From: Opitutaceae bacterium
GTDB taxonomy: Bacteria; Verrucomicrobiota; Verrucomicrobiia; Opitutales; Opitutaceae
NCBI GenBank assembly: GCA_028280945.1
Contig: JANQKV010000060.1
Location: forward strand, 160,993-224,992
Length of the DNA stretch: 64,000 nt
Reading direction: 5' to 3'
Shown here one piece after another: positions 8,610 through 16,900 of this stretch. Within the stretch, counting starts at the first letter, position 1, and every line of letters begins with the position of its first letter. The notes beneath the pieces were generated by a model, which had not been told where the DNA came from, did no database searches, and saw nothing but the letters and a program-made list of their open reading frames with translations. The position numbers were made by a program, and so were the translations under genes.

Positions 8610-9281
8610 TTACGGCCGCATGCCAGCCAGCAGGAAGTGCTCCGCGTTGGCGATACCACGCTTGATGGCCGCCGGGGAGCCAAGATTACGGTGCAGGCCT
8701 TGGGAGAGGGTGTAGCGGTGGGAGACGTAGACCTGGCAAATGCCGATGATGGAAATGAGCAGCTGGTTGGCCTCCAAATCGGTGCGCCATCGGTTGCCGT
8801 TGGCCTCGCGCTTGATCGCCGCTCGAAGGAACTTGGTAACGTGGTCCTTTGACAACGGAAACTTCGAGTCCTGGATGCCCTTGCCGTTGTTCAGGTTTTC
8901 CCAGCGCAGGAGCCGGGAGTATTCGGGGTGTTTGCGCGGAAACTCGAAGTAAACCCGAATGAGATTCTTCACGGCCGACTCCAGGCCATCCGCTTCGGCC
9001 ACCGCTTGGTTTTCGAGGGCGGCGAGTTCGCTGAAGGCGAAGTGGAGGGCTTCCTGGTAGAGCAGGGCTTTGCTTTGGAAGTAGTGGTAGACCATGCGTT
9101 TTGAAACACCGGCAGCCGACACGATGTCGCTTACGGAGGCCCCGTCATAACCGTTGGCGGAAAACAAACTGATGGCCGTGCGCAACAAGTGTTCACGTGA
9201 CTCGGGCGAACGGGCGGCAGGCTTGACGGGAGGTGGCGGCATGGACGATCGCAGGGTCCTGAAGGCCGTATTTGTTTGCAA
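8610..9281 (-). CDS. TetR/AcrR-family transcriptional regulator
   Basis: About 223 residues. The N-terminal HTH is clear: 'SREHLLRTAISLFSANGYDG', 'SVSDIVSAAGVSKRMVYHYF' and 'QSKALLYQEAL', the standard TetR three-helix pattern. The C-terminal part is the variable ligand and dimer domain, with an RKHPEYSRLLRWEN region. I accept the TTG start at 9281 because GAGGA lies seven bases before it; an ATG at 9242 would also leave the whole HTH intact. TetR dimers bind short palindromes, and three copies of a suitable palindrome lie in this cluster (1090, 5531, 11045). None lies in its own 30-base upstream gap, so autoregulation through that motif is not indicated. Confidence 0.87.
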   Translation of the reverse strand: MQTNTAFRTLRSSMPPPPVKPAARSPESREHLLRTAISLFSANGYDGASVSDIVSAAGVSKRMVYHYFQSKALLYQEALHFAFSELAALENQAVAEADGLESAVKNLIRVYFEFPRKHPEYSRLLRWENLNNGKGIQDSKFPLSKDHVTKFLRAAIKREANGNRWRTDLEANQLLISIIGICQVYVSHRYTLSQGLHRNLGSPAAIKRGIANAEHFLLAGMRP

Positions 9282-9311
9282 CGCGGAATCCTCGCTCGGG
9301 AAGGTAGTCGT

Positions 9312-10169
9312 GTGGGAGATGCCGCCGACCCAAAGATTCGTTTACTGAAAGCGGAGGATCTGTCCCGGGCGCTGGAGCTTTCGACTGAAGCCGGCTGGAA
9401 TCAGACCCTGAACGACTGGGAGTTCTTTCATCAAAACGCTTACAATTACGCGATCGACGATTCGGAGGGTGAACTGGTCGCGACAACCGTGGCCTGGGAT
9501 GTCGCTCCCCGCCTGTCCTGGATCGCCATGGTACTGGTGACAAAAGCCTGCCGTGGTCGCGGATATGCGCGTGACTTGATGCAACATGCGATGGCCCAGG
9601 CTGAGCTGCGGGGACGAGCGTTGGCCTTGGACGCGAGTGAATTGGGAGAGCCGGTTTACGAGCGATTGGGGTTTGGGATCGGAGAAGAGATTGGGCGTTG
9701 GCGGCTTGAAAAATACGCGTCTGCTCCAGTGCACGCGGAGATGCTTCCGTTGCGGGAGTCTGACCTCGACACCGTGGCGGACCTCGACTTCCGCGTCAGT
9801 GGGTTGAGCCGTGCGAGCATGTTGCAGGAGTGGTTGCGGCGATCCCCCGAACTGGCCTGGGGATACCGTGGTCCCGGTGGAGATCTCGAGGGATTTGTGT
9901 TGGGTCGGGAAGGACGAACCACCCATCAAATTGGTCCCCTGATCAGCCTGAATCTCAACGTCGCCCAAGCCCTGCTGGAAAAGGCACTGGGAACGATCGG
10001 TGGTCCTGCTTATGTAGATGTGCCGCTGGGGCAGCGCGATTTTAATGACTGGCTGCAGCGGCGGGGATTCAAGTCGGAACGAGGATTCAAGCGCATGAGC
10101 CGGCCGATTGGTGCGATCAACACAGATTGGTCACGGACCTTCGCCATTGCTGGTCCGGATGTCGGATAA
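9312..10169 (+). CDS. GNAT-family N-acetyltransferase, two-domain
   Basis: About 285 residues. The N-terminal half is a GNAT domain with the acetyl-CoA pyrophosphate-binding motif 'RGRGYARDLM' and a 'LGEPVYERLGF' C-terminal strand-helix. The second half (from about residue 145) resembles the extra GNAT-like C-terminal domain of two-domain acetyltransferases. The acceptor is unknown. I chose GTG at 9312 because GGGAAGG lies seven bases upstream; a TTG at 9276 would overlap the divergent regulator gene. The regulator gene starts only 30 bases away on the other strand, so the two promoters must overlap. It converges on the MBL gene with an 18-base gap. Confidence 0.76.
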   Translation: MGDAADPKIRLLKAEDLSRALELSTEAGWNQTLNDWEFFHQNAYNYAIDDSEGELVATTVAWDVAPRLSWIAMVLVTKACRGRGYARDLMQHAMAQAELRGRALALDASELGEPVYERLGFGIGEEIGRWRLEKYASAPVHAEMLPLRESDLDTVADLDFRVSGLSRASMLQEWLRRSPELAWGYRGPGGDLEGFVLGREGRTTHQIGPLISLNLNVAQALLEKALGTIGGPAYVDVPLGQRDFNDWLQRRGFKSERGFKRMSRPIGAINTDWSRTFAIAGPDVG

Positions 10170-10187
10170 ACCGGTCCGGCGAAGACG

Positions 10188-11027
10188 TCATGGTTGGAGC
10201 GTGAATTCCAGCCCGTCGGTGGCGGCGTAGATCTCGCCTGAGGGGTGGATGCCGCGCACGGTTTCAGCCATGGACTCCGCAACGCCGGGGTCTTCGGAAA
10301 AGCTTTCCATCACAAAGTGCTTGAGCACGACCTGCTTGGCGCCTGCATCGCGCGCGATCTGTCCGACATCTTCGGGAGTGATATGCCAGCCTCCGAATGC
10401 GACTGAGTCGTAGAATGCCTTGGTCCCGGAGCATTCGATCAACAGTAGGTCGGCATCACGACAAAACTCGACCAATCGTTGGTCGGGTTCGGAGTCGCTG
10501 GTGATGACCACGATCTTATCACCGATCGTGATGCGAAAATTCCAATTGGCCAGGCCGGCGTGGGCTGTTGCCAGGGTCTCCACGCAGTAGGTGGCATTTT
10601 CGTAAACCAAGCCCTCCGCCGTGATTTCCGTGGCGGCCCAATCCAGTTTTTCGCGCACGCGGTTGCCGTGTTTGATGCGACTGTTGATATCGGCTTCGTA
10701 AGCCTGGTGGACCCCGCTTTCGAGGAACGTTGCAATTCCCTTGGGGCCGTAAATCGGCAAACGGGCTTCGCGGCCATTGTTCCAAGAGAGCAGCAGCAGC
10801 AGCGGCAGGTCGCAGATGTGGTCGAAGTGCAGGTGGGTGATGTAAACCTCGTCAATCGACTCAACGGGGGTGCCAAAACGGTGCAGATTGTGCACGGCGC
10901 AGCGCCCGCAATCGAAAAGCAGCCGACGACCATCGATCGTTAACAGATAGCTTGGACCACCACGATGAGGGAGGGCGCGCACCGCGCCACTACCAATGAT
11001 TTGAACCGAAACGGAAGGGGAAGACAT
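10188..11027 (-). CDS. MBL-fold metallo-hydrolase (RNase Z-like)
   Basis: A 279-residue metallo-beta-lactamase-fold protein. The metal motif is THLHFDH, with H65, H67, D69 and H70. Further ligands are plausible in 'AHAGLANW' and in the late 'LKHFVMES' histidine. The layout ('SGAVRALPHRGGPSYLLT' start, 'LLFDCGR' strand) is that of the ribonuclease Z/ElaC-like branch, which also contains sulfatases, lactonases and phosphodiesterases. It lacks obvious tRNase Z exosite features, so tRNA processing is not assumed. The copy of the palindrome at 11045-11064 ends 17 bases from its ATG, so it is probably part of the same regulon as the symporter and DegT pair, and its substrate may be the compound the cluster handles. 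Confidence 0.8.
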   Translation of the reverse strand: MSSPSVSVQIIGSGAVRALPHRGGPSYLLTIDGRRLLFDCGRCAVHNLHRFGTPVESIDEVYITHLHFDHICDLPLLLLLSWNNGREARLPIYGPKGIATFLESGVHQAYEADINSRIKHGNRVREKLDWAATEITAEGLVYENATYCVETLATAHAGLANWNFRITIGDKIVVITSDSEPDQRLVEFCRDADLLLIECSGTKAFYDSVAFGGWHITPEDVGQIARDAGAKQVVLKHFVMESFSEDPGVAESMAETVRGIHPSGEIYAATDGLEFTLQP

Positions 11028-11044
11028 CGCTGGAAGAAGGTTAA

Positions 11045-11064
11045 AAGTAACCGAACGGTTACAG
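11045..11064. promoter_or_regulatory. Palindromic operator, site 3 of 3
   Basis: AAGTAACCG, spacer AA, then CGGTTACAG: seven of nine bases pair with the first arm and the inner 14-base dyad is intact. It lies 17 bases upstream of the MBL gene ATG on the minus strand, close enough to block transcription or translation initiation. Confidence 0.68.
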
Positions 11065-11133
11065 TGGGGAACCCCTCCGGAGTGTCAACGCACCCGATGT
11101 CCTTCCCGGGCTTTCCTGGCCTCCGGCCGCGGT

Positions 11134-11184
11134 CCTCCCCCATGGCAAGTGTCACTTATTACGTGACACTTGCCATGGGGGAGG
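11134..11184. repeat. Perfect 22-bp inverted repeat with 7-base loop
   Basis: The arms at 11134-11155 and 11163-11184 are exact reverse complements, with TTATTAC between them. It lies in a divergent gap, 5' of both neighbouring genes, so a terminator role is unlikely. The right arm ends in GGGGGAGG, the Shine-Dalgarno-like run of the small gene starting at 11189, so the hairpin could hide that ribosome site. It may instead be a dispersed extragenic palindrome. Confidence 0.8.
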
Positions 11185-11188
11185 GGGA

Positions 11189-11548
11189 ATGAAATTCGGG
11201 CGGTTTTTCCTGCAACTTTCGCGGCGGGCCTGGGTTATTGAAGGCATGAAGGTCTTTTCTCTTGTTTTGCTCAAGATCCTGGTGGTGGCCGTGGTGCTGT
11301 GGTTGCTGCTCGAAAATGCGCCCCTGCTCGTAGCCCCGATTTTCGGCGCAATCGTGACCTTCATCGGACTTTCGATGCTGGTGCTGGCGGTCCTGACGGT
11401 GGGGGCGACGTTTGGACTGGCCGTCGTCGTCGCGCTGCTCGCGGTTGCCGTGAGCCTGGCGGCAGCGCTCTCTCCGGTATGGCTGCCCTTGCTCGCCATC
11501 GTGGGGATCGTGGCGCTGTGCCGGAGCAAACCATCCCCGGCGGCCTGA
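11189..11548 (+). CDS. Small hydrophobic membrane protein, unknown function
   Basis: Up to 119 residues, with about three transmembrane segments (VFSLVLLKILVVAVVLWLLL, then 'APIFGAIVTFIGLSMLVLAV', then 'ALSPVWLPLLAIVGIVALC'). There are no catalytic motifs. The start is uncertain: ATG 11189 has a purine-rich GGGAGGGGG just before it but within the hairpin arm; ATG 11246 gives a 100-residue protein beginning MKVFSLVLL. I do not recognise the family. It may be a small inner-membrane protein with no link to its neighbours. It converges on the gluconate-dehydrogenase-subunit-like gene with four bases between stops. Confidence 0.5.
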   Translation: MKFGRFFLQLSRRAWVIEGMKVFSLVLLKILVVAVVLWLLLENAPLLVAPIFGAIVTFIGLSMLVLAVLTVGATFGLAVVVALLAVAVSLAAALSPVWLPLLAIVGIVALCRSKPSPAA

Positions 11549-11552
11549 GCAT

Positions 11553-12089
11553 TCAGCGCATTTCAAAGTAGGCGGCCCCGTCGGTATCCGCCAGCGGCAC
11601 GCAGCCGAGGAATGGCCCGGGCACCGGGTCCCACTTGAAGCCGGATTTCGCCGCCGCTTCCGAAGTGAAGTAGCCGTGAAATGAAAGCCACCGGAAGTGC
11701 CGCAACCATTCCTGACCGGGGGCTGTGTCGGATTCGGCGATCGCGAGTATCCGCTTATCTTGTGATGTGCCGGGTAGATCGGCGAATCCCGCGCTCGCCA
11801 GCGTCTGCAGGCCGGTGCGAAACTTGATCTGGTCCGCCTCGGTCATGAACAGACCAAAGGACACGTCGATAAACTGAGGCACTCCGGCAGCAATCGCGCC
11901 GGGAGTATCCGTGGCGGGCAACAGGCGGTCAACCAGTGCGGTCGCCACGGCATAGAGCCCGGGTGGCAGGTGATGGGGGGCTGAGGTTGCGGGGGCCGAG
12001 AGCTCGGCCATAGCGCGGGCCAAAGTGGAGGGGGAGGCGGCGGCACCGAGGAGGAGCGCGGTGCGTTTGAGGGCTTCGCGACGATTCAT
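11553..12089 (-). CDS. Gluconate 2-dehydrogenase subunit 3-like protein
   Basis: A 178-residue protein with a Tat-like N-terminus (NRREALKRTALLLGAAASPS). The rest matches the small (gamma) subunit family of membrane-bound sugar and sugar-acid dehydrogenases: 'ALVDRLLPATDTPGAIAAGV' then 'FIDVSFGLF', and a C-terminal 'WLSFHGYFTSE' region followed by a Pro-Gly-rich tail. The small subunit helps Tat export of the FAD subunit as a complex. The start at ATG 12089 was chosen because it gives the signal at residue 1; a longer reading frame upstream has no protein-like composition. The GMC gene ends eight bases before this start, so the two form an operon. Confidence 0.82.
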   Translation of the reverse strand: MNRREALKRTALLLGAAASPSTLARAMAELSAPATSAPHHLPPGLYAVATALVDRLLPATDTPGAIAAGVPQFIDVSFGLFMTEADQIKFRTGLQTLASAGFADLPGTSQDKRILAIAESDTAPGQEWLRHFRWLSFHGYFTSEAAAKSGFKWDPVPGPFLGCVPLADTDGAAYFEMR

Positions 12090-12097
12090 GGCGGTGT

Positions 12098-13810
12098 TCA
12101 GAGGTTCAAGCGGTTGAGTTCGTTGACGGCGTGGTCGGCGGCCCGGGCGGTAAAGGCCATGTAGGTGAGCGACGGGTTGACGCAACCGCCCGAGGTCATG
12201 CAGGCCCCGTCGGTCACGAATACGTTGGGCGCGCCATGGACCTGATTGTGGCCGTTGAGCACGGAGGTCTTCGGGTTGCGCCCCATGCGGGCTGTGCCCA
12301 TTTCGTGGATACACAAACCCGGAGGACTGTCGGGATCGTCGTTCCCCTGGATTTCCTTCATGCCACTCGCTTCGAGGATCTCGATGGCGGAAGCCAGCAT
12401 GTCCTTGCGCATCTCGCGTTCGTTCTCCTTGAACTCACAATCGAAATCGACGGTGGGTTGGCCCCAGCGGTCGGGGTTCTCGTAGTTCAGGGACATGCGG
12501 TTGGAATGCTCGGGCAATTGCTCTCCCCAGGCCCAAATGCCAAATCGCCAGTCCCCGGGGGCAAAGAGATCGGCTTTCAAGTTTGCGCCAAAGCGGGAAA
12601 GCTCCGCGACACCGCGGGCCCAGTTGTCCCGGTTGGCTCCACCTTGGTAGCCGAAGCCGCGCAGGTAATTCGACTGCCTGGTGGCTTTGTCGCCGAGATT
12701 GCGGAATCGCGGCACATAGATGCCGCCGGGACGACGTCCTTTGTAATAGCGGTCGTGAAAACCATCAAAACGGCCATGCGCGCCCACGCGGTAATGGTGA
12801 TCCATCAGGTTGTGCCCCAGCTCGCCGGAGTCGTTACCCATTCCGGTCGGAAATCGATCGGACTTCGAATTCATCAGGATGGCGGTGGAGGCGATGGCTG
12901 AAGCGCAGAGAAACACGACCTTGGCAAAATACTCCATGCTTTCACCGGTTTCGGCATCGATGACACGAACGCCCCGGGCTTTGCCTGCATTGACGTCGTA
13001 AAGCACTTCGGCCACGATCGAGAACGGACGCATAGTGAGCCGGCCCGTGGCGTAGGCGGCGGGCAGGGTGGACGAGTTGCTGGAAAAGTAGGCGCCAAAG
13101 GGACAGCCGCGGCTGCAGCGGTCCCGGCTCATGCAGGCGGCGCGGCCTTGATGCGGCTGCGTGAGGTTGGCGATGCGAGAGTGAATGATCCGACGGTCGT
13201 CAAACAACTCGAAGACCCGATTGCGAACGTGCTCCTCCAGACAGTTGAGTTCGAACGGCGGAAGAAACTCTCCGTCGGGAAGTTGGGACAAGCCTTCGTT
13301 CTGGCCGCTGATGCCGGCAAAGCGCTCGACGTAGTCATACCACGGCGCGAGATCGCCGTAGCGGATGGGCCAGTCGACGCCGAAGCCATCCTGGGCGTTG
13401 GCCTCAAAATCCAATTCACACAGCCGGTAGGACTGCCGTCCCCAGGTGAGTGAACGCCCGCCCACGTGGTAGCCGCGGCACCAGTCGAAGCGCTTCGTCT
13501 CCAGATAGGGATGGTCGATGTCATCAACGAAGAAATGCGCGGTGGCTTCCATCGTCGTGTAGCCGGTGCGGCTCTGTTTGGCCTGACGTTCGCGCGACTT
13601 GCGCGAGATCTGATTGTGGCCGGGGAACTCCCACGTTTCCATCATCGCGGTGGGATAATCGCCGTGTTTCACGTCGCGACCGCGCTCGAGCACAAGCGTT
13701 TTGAGACCTTTTTCGGTGAGTTCCTTGGCGGCCCAGCCGCCGCTGATGCCAGAGCCGACGACGATGGCGTCATAAGTGTGGACGGCAGTTGCTTTGGTGG
13801 AAACATTCAT
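12098..13810 (-). CDS. GMC-family FAD-dependent sugar/alcohol dehydrogenase
   Basis: A 570-residue GMC oxidoreductase. The N-terminal FAD-binding motif is 'DAIVVGSGISGGWAAKEL', followed by 'LVLERGRD'. 'CSRGCPFGAYF' and the C-terminal FAD region 'VFVTDGACMTSGGCVNPSLT' are typical of the gluconate/sorbose/2-keto-gluconate dehydrogenase branch. These enzymes oxidise sugars, polyols or sugar acids and pass electrons to a quinone or cytochrome. There is no signal of its own, which fits co-export with the subunit-3-like protein. No cytochrome c subunit lies beside it, so the electron acceptor is open. It sits next to the beta-galactosidase genes, so oxidation of galactose or a related sugar is possible but only by context. 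Confidence 0.87.
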   Translation of the reverse strand: MNVSTKATAVHTYDAIVVGSGISGGWAAKELTEKGLKTLVLERGRDVKHGDYPTAMMETWEFPGHNQISRKSRERQAKQSRTGYTTMEATAHFFVDDIDHPYLETKRFDWCRGYHVGGRSLTWGRQSYRLCELDFEANAQDGFGVDWPIRYGDLAPWYDYVERFAGISGQNEGLSQLPDGEFLPPFELNCLEEHVRNRVFELFDDRRIIHSRIANLTQPHQGRAACMSRDRCSRGCPFGAYFSSNSSTLPAAYATGRLTMRPFSIVAEVLYDVNAGKARGVRVIDAETGESMEYFAKVVFLCASAIASTAILMNSKSDRFPTGMGNDSGELGHNLMDHHYRVGAHGRFDGFHDRYYKGRRPGGIYVPRFRNLGDKATRQSNYLRGFGYQGGANRDNWARGVAELSRFGANLKADLFAPGDWRFGIWAWGEQLPEHSNRMSLNYENPDRWGQPTVDFDCEFKENEREMRKDMLASAIEILEASGMKEIQGNDDPDSPPGLCIHEMGTARMGRNPKTSVLNGHNQVHGAPNVFVTDGACMTSGGCVNPSLTYMAFTARAADHAVNELNRLNL

Positions 13811-13940
13811 GGGGTAGGAGGGGAGAAGTTGAATCCTGCATCCAAGCTAGACTCCGCTACTCGCGGACACCATGGCGCAATGACTTAATGTTCGCTACGC
13901 GATGTCGGGTGAACCCCGTCGCGGCCGTTCGGGGCGGCGA

Positions 13941-16900
13941 TTACAGCGCGTTGATCGGATCTATGCGGAAGGTGTAGCGATAGGTGCCATGGGCGGGAAT
14001 GCGGTATTTTTCGAGGGGTTGTTGTCCCCAGGAATTGGTGCCGCCGAGGCCCATCTGGCGATGAGAGATGTTGATGACCACCGCTTCGTTCATGGGCAGG
14101 TCCACGGGGTGACGGGCCATCTCGATTGTCGCTGGGTCACACGGGTAGGCCGACACTTCAATCGGTTCGCCGAGTGCCGTGATGCGGATGCCGCGCCCAA
14201 CGGCGTCAGTGAATGTCGCCCAGCGGATGTCAGTGCGGTTGCCCGCTTCCTGGGGGTCGCCATAGAGATGGAAAAGCTCCGGCACCGTGCCCTCATGGAT
14301 ACCCATCCAAGCAGAGGCGCGGCGATCGACGTAGTTTTCGCCCGGACCACGCCCATACCACTCCCAGTTCGTAAATGACGCCGGCAGGGTAAGTTGCCAG
14401 CCAATGCGGGGCAAGGGGGGGAGATCCTGGCCGACGAAATTCACCGTGATGTCGTAGGTGACGCCGCCGGTCTCGTCCCGGGTCATTACAATCTCGGCGG
14501 TCGAATCCCCGGCGGGCAGATTGGCGCGGATGGTGCGGACTTGGGCGCTGTCGATACGATGGGTGTCGTCGCTGACGATTTCGGCATCGCGCCCGGCGTG
14601 GCGCCAGATGGACAAGCGGTTGGGGTATTTGGCCCCGTCATCGTTGTTGGTCATGGGGCGCCAAAAGTTCAGACCCTCGCTGCGGGGGGCGGGTAAGTTA
14701 CCCGCAACGTGATCGAGGTTTGGCTCGAACTCCCCGCCAAGATCAAGCTGATCCCATGCGACGACAAATCCTCGTTCAGCCCAGTCTGTCGTGTGGGTTT
14801 GGCGGAAGTTGATCTTGAGGAAGTATTCTCCGGCCTGCGTGGCGAACGCAGCGGGCAGGTCGAGGGCCACAGTTCCACTCGACTGCGGGGCGATGAAGGG
14901 TAAGTCGAACTCCTGGCGGGCCACGACCATGCCATTGCGGCTCAACTCCCAGTCCGCGCCAAGGTCGGAGAGGTCTCGGAAAAAGCGTTCGTTAAAGATG
15001 CGGATTTTCACCCCGTCATCGGCGGCCGGGAGCAAACTGGTGTGCACGTCTTGGTGGACTTTGGCCACTTCGGCGAACTGCGGACTGGGCGAGAGATCGG
15101 CCATTACGATGCCGTTGAAACAGAAGCTGCGCTGCGAAGGTTGGTCGCCGAAGTCACCGCCGTAGGCGAAGAACTCCTGCGTCTTCGGCTCGGCGGCCGC
15201 GATGTGGTCGAAGGGCAAATCGAACCCGGTGTGCAAATCGACGGGAGTCCACAAACGAGCACTGCGTATGCTGCCATTAAAGCGTTGGTGAGGAGCCTCC
15301 GGATTGAGCCCGATGGCCGCCGTACCGATCAGCTCGGAGTCGATCATGGAGGGATCCACCGGTGATGAGCTGACAAGGTCACCGTTGACGCTCAGGGTGA
15401 TCGATTGCCCGTCAAAACTGCCGACGAGCCGATGATGGCGCGCATCCCAGCCCACGGGCAGGGGGGCATCGAGGGAGACGCGGTGTGAGGTCGGCCCGAA
15501 GTAAAACACCGCCCGGGAAGCGCTTTCATCGAGCGCCAGTCCAGCCTGATTGCCGAGGGTGATCAGCGGGTAGCCGTCGCTCGCGTTGCGGTTGTTGTTG
15601 AACTCCGCAGAGCCTTTGTCGTAGCCGCGCACCAACACCTCGAGGTTGAAGCGATGGCTCAAGGCCCCGCGATCGGCCGGTGAGAGCGTGACGGTGGCGC
15701 CGCCCGCGACCAGTCCGGCCTGAGGTGTCAGTGTGCCCGAGAACCAACTCCCGCGACCACCGACGAATCGCTTGAGCGTGGCGGTGCCGTGCTTGCGGGC
15801 GAGGATGCCCTGGTCGCGCCAGTCCCACAGGAAGCCGCCTTGGAACAGGCGTTCGGCCCGAATCAAATCCCAGTAGTCAGCGAGGTTGCCGGAGCTGTTA
15901 CCCATCGCGTGGTTGTATTCGCACTGGATCAGCGGACGTTGCTCGGTGAGCGGCTTTTGCTCCTCGGTGCGCACATATTCGAGGCTGCGGTGGATGGGCC
16001 GATACATGGGGGCAAAGATGTCGACGTGGGGACGCTGCATGGCCTGCTCATACATGATCGGGCGGGAGGGATCCCGCTGCTTCACCCAAGCGGAGAGCGC
16101 CTCAAAATTGACGCCGTCGCCGGATTCATTGCCAAGTGACCAAACCACAATGCTTGGGTGGTTTTTGTCCCGTTCGACTACATTGCGCATGCGGTCCAGG
16201 TAAGCAGCTTGCCAGGATTCATCGCGCGCAAGCGCATTGTTGTCGGCTCCCCAGCCCATGCCGTGGGCTTCAATGTTGGCCTCGTCGACGACATAGAAAC
16301 CGAGTTCATCGGCAAGTTCCAGCAGGGCCGGATCGTTTGGGTAGTGGGCGGTGCGGATGGCGTTGATGTTGGCACGTTTCATCAACAGCAGTTCGCGACG
16401 CATGTTTTCGCGGGTGACGGTGTGGCCGGTCAGGTGGTCGTGGTCGTGGCGATTGACACCCTTGATGAGCACGGGCTGGCCATTCACGAGCAGGTTGCCG
16501 TGTTTGATTTCGGAGCGGCGGAATCCGACGCGGAGGTGGTAGTGCGCTTCGGGCAGTGTCGGATCGTCGGGTTGCAACAAAACCGTCAGGTCGTAGAGGT
16601 GGGGCGTCTCGGCCGACCATGGCTGGACTTGCAGGGCGGGGAAATCGAGCGGTGTGGTATGCTCGTTGTCGGGTGTAACCAAAATTTCGATACCATCCAC
16701 CCGATGAGTCCCGCCGTCCGGACCGGTCAGGTTGACGCTCAAGGTGCCGGCGAGAGGGGCGTTGGTCGTGGTGCGGACGGCCGGGTTGAGGCGGAGATAC
16801 CCGGTGAGGTTGTCCTCGGCCAGCTCGGCTTCGACGTGCAGGTCGCGCAGGTCGAGGGGCGGGGCGGCCCAGAGGTAGACGTCACGAAAAATGCCGGAGA

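Noticed and set aside
11134..11184. Perfect hairpin taken as a terminator
   Set aside because: It lies upstream of both neighbouring genes and is not followed by a T-run on either strand.
14685..14705. GTAAGTTACCC-type dyad as a fourth operator copy
   Set aside because: It lacks the AACCG/CGGTT arms and lies inside the coding region of the secreted beta-galactosidase.
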